Positions 54,521-63,954 of a stretch of DNA of 64,000 nucleotides are shown piece by piece. Position 1 is the stretch's first letter, and the number at the start of each line of letters is the position of its first letter. Position numbers and translations under genes: made by a program. The stretch is taken from contig CAVTOX010000017.1 in the NCBI GenBank assembly GCA_963736425.1, positions 1 through 64,000 of the forward strand. The letters run 5' to 3'. The notes beneath the pieces were generated by a model, which was not told the origin of the DNA, did not search any database, and was given only the letters and a program-made list of their open reading frames with translations. Origin of the DNA: Prado023 sp963736425 (GTDB lineage Bacteria > Actinomycetota > Actinomycetes > S36-B12 > CAIYMF01).

Positions 54521-56332
54521 GCGCCGCGGCCCCCCTGCGCCGCCTCTGGCGCCTGGCCGACCCGGACCGCGCCCGGCTGGCCCTGGCCGCGCTGCTGGCG
54601 ACCCTGTCCCTGGCATGCGGCGTGGGCCTGCTCGCGGTGTCCGCCTGGCTCATCTCGCGCGCATCGCAGCAGCCGCCGATCCTGTTCCTCGAGGTGGCGA
54701 TCGTCTCGGTACGTGCGTTCGGCATCTTCCGGGGCGTGTTCCGCTACGCCGAGCGCCTGGTCGGTCACGACGCCGCGTTCCGCAGCTTGACCCGGATCCG
54801 GGAGGGGGTCTACGCGAGGCTGGAGCGGCTGTCCCCCGCCGGCCTGGGCGCCTACCGGCAGGGCGACCTCATGGCCCGCCTCGTCGGCGACGTGGACTCC
54901 TCGGTGGACCTGATCGTGCGCGTGGTGCTCCCGGTGATCTCCGGGCTCCTGGCCGGCGGGATCGCCGTCGCGATCGGGGCGGCGATCCTGCCCGCCGCGG
55001 GCCTGGCCCTGCTGGCCATGGTGGTCGTGGTCGGGGTCCTGTCCCCCTGGTTGACCGGACGGATCGGTGCCCAGGCACAGCGCTCCCGGGCGGGCGCCGA
55101 GGGTCGGCTGTCCGCCCAGGTGGTCACGAGCCTGTCGGCTGCCCCGGAACTGCTCGCGTACGGCGCCGTCGACGCCGCGGTGGCAGGCATCGGACGAGCG
55201 GATGCCGAGCTGACCGCCCTCGACCGCCGCTCGGCGACCGCCTCCGGGCTCGGCGGGGCCCTGAGCGCCCTGGCGACCGGCCTCACCGTCGTGGCCTGCA
55301 TCGCCCTCGGGGTGACGGCCGTCGGCGACGGACAGGTGGACGGCGTGTGGCTGGCCACCCTCGTCCTGATGCCCCTGGCGATCGCCGACGTCCTGTCCGG
55401 GATGCCCGCCGCCGCGCTTGCCAGGGCGCACGTGGCGGGCGCCGCCGAGCGGATCTTCGAGGTCATCGACGCCCCGGACCCGGTGCCCGCCCGCCCCAGC
55501 GGAACGCAGACCACCACCCCCACCACTGCCACCACCGCCAGCACCACACCCGACACCGCCAGCACACCCGACACCGCACTGGCCCTCACCGGGGTCGCCG
55601 CCCGCTACCCCCGCGCCGGCGCCGACGCGGTCAACCGGGATCGATCTCGACCTGCCCGCCGGCCGGCGGATCGCCCTGGTGGGGCCCAGTGGGTCGGGCA
55701 AGTCCACGATCGCCGCCGTCCTGCTTCGCCTTCTCGACCACCGCACCGGGAGCTACCGGATCGCCGATCGCGACGTCCGCGACCTCGGCGAGGACGGGGT
55801 CCGCGAGGCCATGACCGCCGTGGACCAGCAGGCCCACCTCTTCGACACCACCATCGAGGAGAACCTCCGGCTGGCCAACCGCGAGGCGACCGCCGAACAG
55901 ATGCGTGCGGCCGTCGAGGGGGCCCAGCTCGACGGCTGGATCGACAGCCTGCCGGCCGGGATGGCCACCCGCGTGGGCGCTCACGGCTCGGCGGTGTCCG
56001 GCGGCCAGGCCCAGCGGATCGCCCTGGCCCGGGTGCTGCTGGCCGACCGGCCGATCGTGGTCCTCGACGAGCCCGGCGAGCACCTCGACCCCGACATGGC
56101 CGACCAGGTCACGGCCGCGGCGCTGAGCTCCACAGCGGGGCGGTCCGTGGTCCTGATCACCCACCGGATGGCCCACACTGGGGACTGTGACGAGGTTGTC
56201 GTGCTGAGCCAGGGCACTGTCGTGCAGCGCGGCACACCCGAGGAGCTGCGGGCGGCCGAGGGCTGGTACGCCGAGGCTGCTGCCCGCGAGGAAGGCAGCC
56301 CGCTGGACCCGAAGGAGCCCACCGATGGCTGA
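54517..56332 (+). CDS. cydC: CydC, ABC exporter subunit (one frame break)
   Basis: Partner of CydD in the same heterodimer. The membrane part (residues about 15-310) includes FRSLTRIREGVYARLERLSP and the ATPase has Walker A GPSGSGKST, signature SGGQAQRIALARVLL and Walker B IVVLDEPGEHLDPD. Between them is a Thr/Pro-rich linker of about 30 residues. The frame breaks near 55641 in the linker-ATPase join (one extra C): RAGADAVN then GIDLDLPAGRRIALVG. Restored length is 604 residues. It overlaps both cydD and the devS gene. Confidence 0.88.
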
Positions 56333-57998
56333 ACCACACGAACGCGGGCTCTTCAGCGCGGTCGTCGCGGTGGCCGCCGGCCTGGAGCTCGGGGCCACCC
56401 TGCGCCGGATCGTGCAGTCGGCTGTGGACCTGGTCGACGCCTCCTACGGCGCGCTGGGTGTGCTCGGCCCGGATGGGGACCTGACGGAGTTCGTCCACGT
56501 CGGCATCGACCAGGCCGCCCAGGCGGTCATCGGCGACCTGCCGCGCGGGCGAGGGATCCTGGGGCTGCTCGTCAACCACCCCGTGCCGATCCGGCTGGAC
56601 GACATGACCAGCCACCCCTCGGCAGTCGGTTTCCCGCCCGGTCATCCGCCGATGAAGTCCTTCCTGGGCGTGCCGGTGAAGGTACGCGGGCAGGTGTTCG
56701 GCAACCTCTACCTGACCGACAAGCGGGGTGCGGAGGGCTTCAGCACCGCCGACGAGCGGATCGTGACCGCGCTGGCCGCCGCCGCCGGTGTGGCCATCGA
56801 CAACGCCCGGCTGTACGAGCGCTCGGTGATGCGCGAGCGCTGGCAGGCCGCGGTGGCGCAGATGCACGGGGCGGTGCTCGAGGGGGCTGACGCGGGCGAG
56901 GTCCTGCAGATCGGCACGACGCGGGCTGCCGAGCTCGTGCACGCCCGGGCGGGGATCGTGGCGCTGCCCTCACCGGCCGGCGTGCTCCGCGTCGAGATCG
57001 TCATCAGCGACCTGGAGCCCGGGGAACGGGCCTCGCGCTGGCGGGTCGGGGCCGCCGATGTGTCCACGGATGACACCGGACTGGCCCGCTGGCGGGGGGC
57101 TGCCGTGGACCCCGAGGGCCCGATCGCCCGCTGCTTCGCGACCGGTGCGGCGGCTGAGGGGGTCGAACGGCTCGTCGGCCCCGCCGAGGCCACCGATGGG
57201 CGTCCGGCCGACGAGATCCCGGTCCTCGCACTGCCCCTGCGGACCCCCGACGACGTGCTCGGTGTCCTGGCCCTGGTTCCGCGCCCGGGCGCAACCCTGA
57301 CCTCCGAGCAGCGCGAGCTCGCCGCCAGCAGCGCCGGTCAGGCCGCCCTGGCTCTCATGTTGGCCCGTGGCCGACGGGAGCAGGAGCGGATCGTCCTGCT
57401 CGAGGAACGCGACCGGATCGCCCGGGACCTGCACGACCTGGTGATCCAGAGGCTGTTCGCCACCGGGATCTCGCTGTCGGGGGCGGCGCGGGTTGCCGAC
57501 ACCCCCCAACCGGTCGTCGACCGGCTCGAGTCGGCCGTCGATGCCCTGGACACCACCGTCAAGGAGATCCGGGCGACCATCTTCGAGCTGCACCAACCGG
57601 TCGGTCACGCCGTCGGCGGGGTTCGTGGCCGGATCCTCGAGGAGGCCGCGGCGGCCGCCGTGGTGCTCGGCCACGCCCCGTCCACGCGCTTCACCGGGCC
57701 GGTGGACGCCATGGTCGACGACTCCCTGGCCGGCGACCTCCTGGGCGCGCTGCGCGAGGCGCTGGCGAACGTGGCCAAGCATGCCCAGGCCGAGCACGTC
57801 GAGGTCCTCGTCGCGGTCGAGAACGACGCCGTGCTGCTGCAGGTCACCGACGACGGGGTGGGGGTCCCCGAGGAGCTCGGGCGTCGCTCCGGGTTGCTCA
57901 ACCTGGCCGAGCGGGCGGCCCGGTACGGCGGCTCGTGCACGATCACCTCACGCGCAACCGGGGGATCGGTGCTCAGCTGGCGGGTCCCGCTGGACTGA
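56325..57998 (+). CDS. devS: DevS/DosS-type GAF sensor histidine kinase
   Basis: A 557-residue sensor kinase with two GAF domains (about 20-165 and 185-345), a HisKA_3 domain and an ATPase domain. The first GAF domain has LRLDDxxxHP-type sequence (PIRLDDMTSHPSAVGFPPGHP); H107 aligns with the heme-ligand H149 of M. tuberculosis DosS, so it should bind heme and sense O2, NO or CO. The phospho-accepting H370 is in DRIARDLHDLVIQRLFATG and the ATP site includes VTDDGVGVPEE. Its ATG overlaps the cydC end by 8 bases. Its presumed partner DevR is at 37676. Confidence 0.93.
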   Translation: MAEPHERGLFSAVVAVAAGLELGATLRRIVQSAVDLVDASYGALGVLGPDGDLTEFVHVGIDQAAQAVIGDLPRGRGILGLLVNHPVPIRLDDMTSHPSAVGFPPGHPPMKSFLGVPVKVRGQVFGNLYLTDKRGAEGFSTADERIVTALAAAAGVAIDNARLYERSVMRERWQAAVAQMHGAVLEGADAGEVLQIGTTRAAELVHARAGIVALPSPAGVLRVEIVISDLEPGERASRWRVGAADVSTDDTGLARWRGAAVDPEGPIARCFATGAAAEGVERLVGPAEATDGRPADEIPVLALPLRTPDDVLGVLALVPRPGATLTSEQRELAASSAGQAALALMLARGRREQERIVLLEERDRIARDLHDLVIQRLFATGISLSGAARVADTPQPVVDRLESAVDALDTTVKEIRATIFELHQPVGHAVGGVRGRILEEAAAAAVVLGHAPSTRFTGPVDAMVDDSLAGDLLGALREALANVAKHAQAEHVEVLVAVENDAVLLQVTDDGVGVPEELGRRSGLLNLAERAARYGGSCTITSRATGGSVLSWRVPLD

Positions 57999-58005
57999 GC
58001 GGGGC

Positions 58006-58648
58006 TCAGGTCCGCTCTGCCCGACCCGGGCCACGCGGGTGCGGGCGTGGGCGTGGGCGCGCAACGTCAACGATCCGGTCCACGAAGAACAGGGCATCGG
58101 CACGGTACCGGTCGACGTCCAGGTCCTCCAGGCCCTCGAAGACCAGGCCCATCTGCGCCACGGACCACATCCGGGCCAACGCCTCGGCGGGGCGGTCGTA
58201 CTCCTCGTGCGCCTTCTCGGCGATCTCGAGGAACCGGTGCTCAGCCCGGCCGGTCACGATGGGCCGACCGGCCGGGAAGTCGATCTGCTCGTCGGGATCA
58301 CGGCGGATCACCCGGGCCACGTACTCGTATCGGACCAGCTCCACCATCGCCGGATCGACGAAGAACTGGGAGGCGAACCAGTCCACGAGGCGCCGCAGCT
58401 CGTGGTCCAGACCGCCGGAACCGACCTCGAACTGTCCGTACGCGGCATCGGTCAGGACCCGCTCCGACAGCGCCGCGATGAGCTCGGTCGCGACTCGAGA
58501 AGATGTACTGCAACGTGCTCAGGCGCACGCCGGCCTGCGCGGCGACGTCGCGCAGGGTCAGCGCCTCGAGTCCGTCTCGGATGAGCACCTCGACCGCCGC
58601 GTCGAGCAGCTGCTCGCGCCGATCGGCGGCACGCACGTATCCCGGCAT
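58006..58648 (-). CDS. TetR-family regulator (one frame break)
   Basis: A restored 213-residue TetR-type repressor. The N-terminal helix-turn-helix is RREQLLDAAVEVLIRDGLEA then LRDVAAQAGVRLSTLQYIF. The frame breaks near 58497 (one extra base): QYIFS then VATELIAALSERVL. The C-terminal ligand domain is intact to the stop. It begins 38 bases after the cydB stop on the same strand, so it is probably cotranscribed with cydAB and may regulate it. Its effector is unknown. It converges with devS. Confidence 0.8.
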
Positions 58649-58686
58649 CCCGACAGAGTAGTTCGTCGGACCAAGAGGGCGGAGGA

Positions 58687-59727
58687 TCAGGCAGGTACCT
58701 CGTCGAGGATGCCCTTCTCCGGATTGAGGATGTCGTTGGCCGACAGGCGCTTGCGGAAGACCCAGTAGCTCCACGACTGGTAGCCAAGGACGATGGGCAC
58801 GAAGATCACTGCGACCCAGGTCATGATGGTCAGCGTGTAGTCCGTCGACGACGCGTTCGTCGTCGTCAGGGCCGGCTCGCCGCCGTTGATGTTGGGCATC
58901 ACGTACGGGAAGAGCATCCCGAACAGCGCGACCACGGCCAGGCCGATGGTCACCGCGCTGAACGTGAACGCCCAGCCCTCGGAGCGCTTGAGGTGCATCA
59001 GGATCGAGACGACCCAGCTCACCGCCGCGAGCAGGACGGGGATCCAGGTCCACGCCTTGTCGGAGTACGCCAGCTGCGCCCAGATGAGGAACGCCACGGC
59101 GAGGACCGCCGCGACCAGGCCGGTCTTCTTGCCCACCTCGTGGGCCCGGTCGCGGATCGTGCCCGAGGTCTTCAGGCTCAGGAACACCGCACCGTGCGTC
59201 AGGAAGATCGCGACGAACGTCAGGCCGCCGAGCAGGGCGAACGGGTTGAGCAGGTTGAAGAACCCTCCGTCGTACTCGATGTTGCCGTTCATCTCCTTGA
59301 GCGGCACGCCGCGGACGATGTTGGCGAAGGCCACGCCCCACAGCAGCGCGGGAACAGCCGAGCCGAACACGATGGCAGCGTCCCAGCGGGTCCGCCAGGA
59401 GCCGTCGGAGCGCTTGCTGCGGTACTCGAAGGCCACACCGCGCACGATGAGCGCCACGAGGATCAGGAACAGCGGCAGGTAGAAGCCGCTGAACAGCGTC
59501 GCGTACCACTCCGGGAACGCCGCGAAGGTGGCGCCGCCGGCGACGAGCACCCACACCTCGTTGCCGTCCCAGAGGGGGCCGAGCGTGGTGACGATCGCCC
59601 GCCGCTCAGCCTCGTTCTTGCCGACCACGGGCAGCAGCATCCCCACGCCGAAGTCGAAGCCCTCCAGGACGAAGTACCCGATCCACAGGACCGCGATCAG
59701 GATGAACCAGACGGTTGTCAGTTCCAT
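58687..59727 (-). CDS. cydB: cytochrome bd ubiquinol/menaquinol oxidase subunit II
   Basis: CydB is the second subunit of the high-affinity bd oxidase. The 346-residue product has eight or nine membrane helices with GYFVLEGFDFGVGMLLP near the N-terminus and WDGNEVWVLVAGGATFAAFP, both family hallmarks. It lies 19 bases after cydA and before the TetR gene. The frame is intact. Confidence 0.96.
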   Translation of the reverse strand: MELTTVWFILIAVLWIGYFVLEGFDFGVGMLLPVVGKNEAERRAIVTTLGPLWDGNEVWVLVAGGATFAAFPEWYATLFSGFYLPLFLILVALIVRGVAFEYRSKRSDGSWRTRWDAAIVFGSAVPALLWGVAFANIVRGVPLKEMNGNIEYDGGFFNLLNPFALLGGLTFVAIFLTHGAVFLSLKTSGTIRDRAHEVGKKTGLVAAVLAVAFLIWAQLAYSDKAWTWIPVLLAAVSWVVSILMHLKRSEGWAFTFSAVTIGLAVVALFGMLFPYVMPNINGGEPALTTTNASSTDYTLTIMTWVAVIFVPIVLGYQSWSYWVFRKRLSANDILNPEKGILDEVPA

Positions 59728-59746
59728 GTCAGTTCCTCTCAGGGCC

Positions 59747-61154
59747 TCAGTAGGAGATCGTCAGCGGGGCGTCGAGCTCGCGGTCGACGAATGGGTCGGC
59801 CACCGCCTCGGGCGGGCCCTGCTTGACCGTGCGGATGATCAGGCCCACCTCGACGATCGCCAGGACCGCGTAGAGCAGCGTGTAGCCGATGACAGTCACC
59901 CACACCTGGAAGCTGGACACGATGGGCGAGACGCCCTTGGCGGTCAGCATGACGCCGAAGACGATCCACGGCTGGCGGCCGACCTCGGTGAAGATCCAGC
60001 CGAAGCTGATCGCGAAGAGGGGCAGGAGCGGCAGGAGGATCCCGATGCGCGCCGCCCAGATGCTGCGCGGCCGGCGATCACCCCGGTAGGCCCACAGCGC
60101 CCACAGCGCGTAGAGCGCTGCGAGCATGCCCGACACCGATCATCAGGCGGAACATCCAGTAGGACAGCGGGATGTTGGGGGCGAAGTTGTCCAGGCCGGT
60201 GGAGGCGTAGGTCTGGGCGTACTCCTCGTTGAGGTTGTTGATGCCCTTGACCTCGCCGTTGAAGTCGCCGGTGGCCAGGAAGCTCAACAGCTTGGGGATC
60301 GTGATGGAGAAGACCTCCTCGGAGCCGTCCAGGGTGCCGATCGTGAAGATGGAGAAGTCAGCGGGCTGCGAGGTCTCGTAGAGGGCCTCGGCGGAGGCCA
60401 TCTTCATCGGCTGCTGCTCGGTCATGATCTTGGCGTCCATGTCGCCGGACACGACGACCAGGGCGGAGGCGACCAGCGTGGTGATCAGGCCCAGCTTCAG
60501 GGTCGACTTGGCGACGTCCGCGCCGCGGTCCTTGACCAGCAGCCAGATCGAGATGCCCGCCACCAAGGAGCCCGCGACCATGAACGAGGAGGACAGCGTG
60601 TGGAAGAAGGCGATGACCGCGGTGTTGTTCGTCAGCACCGCGGCGAAGTCGGTGAGCTCCGCGCGGTTGGTGACCGGGTTGCACTCGTAGCCGACCGGGT
60701 GCTGCATCCACGAGTTGGCCGCGAGGATGAAGTAGGCCGAGAGCATGGTGCCCAGCGCCGCCAACCAGATGGTGGCCAGGTGCACCTTCTTCGGCAGGCG
60801 GTCCCAGCCGAAGATCCACAGGCCCAGGAACGTCGACTCGAGGAAGAACGCCAGCAGGCCCTCGATGGCCAGCGGGGCGCCGAAGATGTCGCCGACGAAC
60901 CGGGAGTAGTCACTCCAGTTCATCCCGAACTGGAACTCCTGCACGATGCCGGTGACCACACCGATCGCGAAGTTGATCAGGAAGATCTTGCCGAAGAACT
61001 TCGTCGCGCGAAGCCACTTCTCGTTGCCCGTGCGCACCCAGGCGGTCTGCATGCCGGCGACCAGCCAGACCAGCCCGAGGGTGATCGGGACGAAGAAGAA
61101 GTGGTAGACGGTCGTGATGGCGAACTGCCATCGGGCAAGGTCCAGGGCACCCAT
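59747..61154 (-). CDS. cydA: cytochrome bd oxidase subunit I (one frame break)
   Basis: CydA carries hemes b558, b595 and d and oxidises quinol. Restored length is 468 residues. Heme-ligand positions are visible in WQFAITTVYHFFFVP (H), AVIAFFHTLSSSFMVAG (H) and YWMFRLMIGVG (M). The quinol loop is of the short type (DAKIMTEQQPMKMASAEAL). The frame breaks at 60136, where GTC GGG C ATG needs one G less; the rest, LAALYALWALWAY, follows in frame. The upstream region carries a DevR-like box and a CsoR/CstR-like operator. The ATG at 61154 gives the standard N-terminus. Confidence 0.92.
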
Positions 61155-61255
61155 GATGCATCCTCGTCTGCGCTGACCGGCCAGAGCGGCGCAGTCGAGG
61201 CCAGCCTCCCACCCGCACGCAGGTGCGATCGCGCCGACCATCGCCCATAAGTTCC

Positions 61256-61269
61256 GGGACCAACGTCCC
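61256..61269 (-). promoter_or_regulatory. DevR/DosR-like box upstream of cydA
   Basis: GGGACCAACGTCCC has GGGAC and GTCCC arms and differs from the pflB box at one position only. It is centred about 108 bases upstream of the cydA start. Same logic as the site at 4486. Confidence 0.65.
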
Positions 61270-61285
61270 CTTTCTGCGACGCAAA

Positions 61286-61309
61286 GGTCATGCCCCCTAG
61301 GGTATGACC
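61286..61309. promoter_or_regulatory. CsoR/CstR-like operator upstream of cydA
   Basis: Outer arms GGTCAT (61286-61291) and ATGACC (61304-61309) enclose ATGCCCCCTAGGGTAT (61290-61305). That 16-base core is identical at 14 of 16 positions to the palindrome before the rhodanese gene (11859-11874). The site is 17 bases upstream of the DevR-like box on the cydA side. No CsoR-family gene is in the window. Confidence 0.55.
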
Positions 61310-61387
61310 TCCATCACATCGCGATCCGCCCAGATCGCCGATGAGGTGGGCGATCTGCGCCGCGGTGGGCCACGCGGTGCAGCGCCG

Positions 61388-62333
61388 CTACATCGGGGGC
61401 GCGGGGGTGTCGTCGGGGAACACCGAGACGTCGTCGGGCTCTGTCGCGGACAGGCGCGCGACCTCCTCGGCGCTCAGCTCGATCCCGGCAGCCGCTGCCG
61501 AGGAGCGCGCGGTCGAGGGCCGGGACGAACCAGGGATCGGGATCACGCACGGGCCCAGCGCCAGCAGCCACGCGAGCGCCACCTGCTGCGCGGAGATCCC
61601 GCGCTCCGCGGCCACCTCGGCGAAGGCCGCGTACCGCGAGCCGAGCTCGCTGGCCTGGGACGGCCCCACCCAGCGGGGACCACGGCAGGAAGGCGATCCC
61701 ACGCTCGATGCAGCGGGACAGGACATCGGCATCTGCCCGGTACCGCGCCGAGTACTCGTTCTGCACCGCGGCGATGCCCCCGTCGTCCGGACCGCCGACG
61801 AGCTCGAGGGCCATGTCGAGCATCGCCAGGGAGACGTTCGACAGGCCGATCTGACGGGCGATCCCGTCGGCCCGCACCGCCGCCAGGCCGCCGACCTGGT
61901 CGGCGAAGGGGACCATCGGGTCGGCGCGGTGCAGGTAGTACAGGTCGATCACGTCCACGCCCAGGCGCTGTGCCGAGGCGCGCGCCGCGGCGGCCAGGGC
62001 CTGCGGGGTGCCCGCGCGACCCCACAGGTCGCCGTCGGGGCCGGGTGTCCGGGTGATCCCACCCTTGGTCGCGATCACGATCCGCTCGCGGTCGGCCTCC
62101 GACCCGGCCCAGGAGCGCACCGCCTCCCCGACCAGCACCTCGTTGTGCCCGAAGTGCTCCCCGTCGGGGGCGTAGATGTCGGCGGTGTCCACGAGTGTCA
62201 CGCCGCTGTCCAGGGCGGCGTGCACAGTGGCCAGCGCGCGGGGACGCTCGGCCAGCATGGTGGGGTCGGACAGGGGCATGGCACCCAGCCCGATGGGGTG
62301 CACGGACAGGTCTGCGATGCGTCGGGGGGTCAT
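61388..62333 (-). CDS. aldo/keto reductase (one frame break)
   Basis: An NADPH-dependent aldo/keto reductase, restored to 314 residues. Catalytic Asp, Tyr, Lys and His are seen in LVDTADIYAPDGEHFG, IATKGG and DLYYLHRADP. The C-terminal cofactor part is GPCVIPIPGSSRPS. The frame breaks in GGGG near 61672 (one extra G): LPWSPLGG then PSQASELGSRYAAF. Substrate not predictable. It is read towards the cydA control region. Confidence 0.85.
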
Positions 62334-62371
62334 GGGCGGAGCCTGCCACGGATAGGGCAGGTGTTTCCCAC

Positions 62372-62377
62372 TAGCCT
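62372..62377 (+). promoter_or_regulatory. -10 element for leaderless phosphatase gene
   Basis: TAGCCT at 62372-62377 is followed by seven bases and the ATG at 62385, the same geometry as menF and menB. Confidence 0.45.
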
Positions 62378-62384
62378 GAAACCC

Positions 62385-63941
62385 ATGACGTTGCGGCACC
62401 GGGTGATGGCAGTCGCCCTCGCGGCGCTCGCGATCATCGCAGTGCTCGGCGCGCAGCTGGTCCTGAGGTACGCCGATACCCAGCGCAGCCTGTCGGAGGT
62501 CGTCGACGTCCTGGCCCCGGCCAGCACCGCCGTGGCTGACCTCAACGAGGACATCAACAACATGGAGCGCCGGCTGCGCATCTACGTGTCGTCGGACTCC
62601 ACCGGGATGGGCCTGCTGTATGAGGCGGCCGTCGTATCGGCCCAGGCCAACCTGGGGGACCTGACCACCCTTCTCGAGGGCCGGGAGCCGGACAGCACGC
62701 TGGTCAGGGATGTGGAGTCCGACCTCGAGGCATGGCTGGCGACAGTGGGCGATCCCGTGACCTCGGCCATGGACGACGGCAAACGGAAGGTCGCCCAGAG
62801 GATCCTGGACTCCTCGGAGTCCCAGTCGGCCTACGTCCAGCTGACCTCCGACACCTTCCGGCTGTCGTCGTTGCTCACGCGCCAGCAGAACGAGACGCTG
62901 GACGACCTCTCGGCGGCCGCCACCCGGCTGGCCTGGACTCTGGGTGCCGCCCTCGTCGTCCTGCTCCTGCTACCCCTGGCCACGTACGTGGCGGTGCGCC
63001 GGCACGTCCTCAAGCCGATCGCGGCGCTGCGCGAGCAGTTGCGTGAGTCCGCCACTGCCGAACACCACAACGCTGTGATCGTCCCGGTGGGACCGCCCGA
63101 GCTTCGCGACCTGGGCGCGGACGCGGAGGCCCTGCGCCGGGCGCTGGTCCACGAGATCGATGAGGCCAACGCCGCCCGGGAGGCCCTTGAGCAGGAGGGC
63201 CCCGTGGTCGAGGCGATCCGCCGGGAGTTGGCCGCCCGTACGGGGGCCGCACCGCTGGGCGTGACCATCGCAGGCGTCCTGCGACCCGCCGAGGGGGTCC
63301 TGGCTGGGGACTTCTGGGACCGGATCCCGCTGACCGACGGTCGCGCCGCCGCGGTGATCTGCGACGTGTCCGGGCACGGCCCGCGTGCGGGGATCGTGGC
63401 GATGCGGCTCAAGACCTCGATCACCCTGGGCCTGGTCGCCGGCCAGGACCCGCCGCAGATCCTGCACCGGGCCTGCGATGCGTTCGCCGATGAGCCCGGG
63501 CGGTTCGCAACGGCTGTCATCCTGATCGCCGATGCTGGCAGGGGCGAGGTGCACTGGGTCAACGCCGGGCACCCCGCGCCCCGGATCATCCGGGCCGACG
63601 GCACGATCGTGCGGATGGGCACGACCGGCCCGATGATCAGCTGGCTCGGCGGCACCTGGTCGATGAGCACGGCGGACCTCAATCCCTCCGACGTCGTCCT
63701 GGCGTTCACCGACGGCATCCTCGAGAGCCGCGACCTGGCCGGCGACGAACTCGGTGACGACGACCTGGACACCCACCTGCGCACGGCGGCCGAGGCGGGC
63801 AACGATCCCGCCGAGGTCATCGCCCAGGTGCTGGCCACGGTTCGCGAGCGCGCCGACGACCTGGGCCGTGACGACGTGACGCTCGTCGCCCTGCGCCTGG
63901 ATCCGCAGCCGAGCCCGCGGATCCCCGAACCCCGGCGCTAG
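62385..63941 (+). CDS. RsbU-like PP2C serine phosphatase with membrane sensor
   Basis: A 518-residue protein: membrane helix (about 7-27), extracytoplasmic CHASE3-like helical region (30-180), second helix (LGAALVVLLLLPLATYVAV), HAMP-like linker, then a SpoIIE/PP2C phosphatase domain with GDFWDRIPL, DVSGHGPRAGIVA, WVNAGHPAPRI and AFTDGILESRD. Such proteins dephosphorylate anti-sigma antagonists and release stress sigma factors after an outside signal. No partner gene is in the window. A leaderless start is likely. Confidence 0.88.
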   Translation: MTLRHRVMAVALAALAIIAVLGAQLVLRYADTQRSLSEVVDVLAPASTAVADLNEDINNMERRLRIYVSSDSTGMGLLYEAAVVSAQANLGDLTTLLEGREPDSTLVRDVESDLEAWLATVGDPVTSAMDDGKRKVAQRILDSSESQSAYVQLTSDTFRLSSLLTRQQNETLDDLSAAATRLAWTLGAALVVLLLLPLATYVAVRRHVLKPIAALREQLRESATAEHHNAVIVPVGPPELRDLGADAEALRRALVHEIDEANAAREALEQEGPVVEAIRRELAARTGAAPLGVTIAGVLRPAEGVLAGDFWDRIPLTDGRAAAVICDVSGHGPRAGIVAMRLKTSITLGLVAGQDPPQILHRACDAFADEPGRFATAVILIADAGRGEVHWVNAGHPAPRIIRADGTIVRMGTTGPMISWLGGTWSMSTADLNPSDVVLAFTDGILESRDLAGDELGDDDLDTHLRTAAEAGNDPAEVIAQVLATVRERADDLGRDDVTLVALRLDPQPSPRIPEPRR

Positions 63942-63954
63942 GGCGAACCTCGTA

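Noticed and set aside
9962..61672. Programmed ribosomal frameshifting as the explanation of the frame breaks
   Set aside because: The sites share no slippery sequence or downstream structure, the genes are unrelated, and menE would need six events. Sequence error explains all of them more simply.
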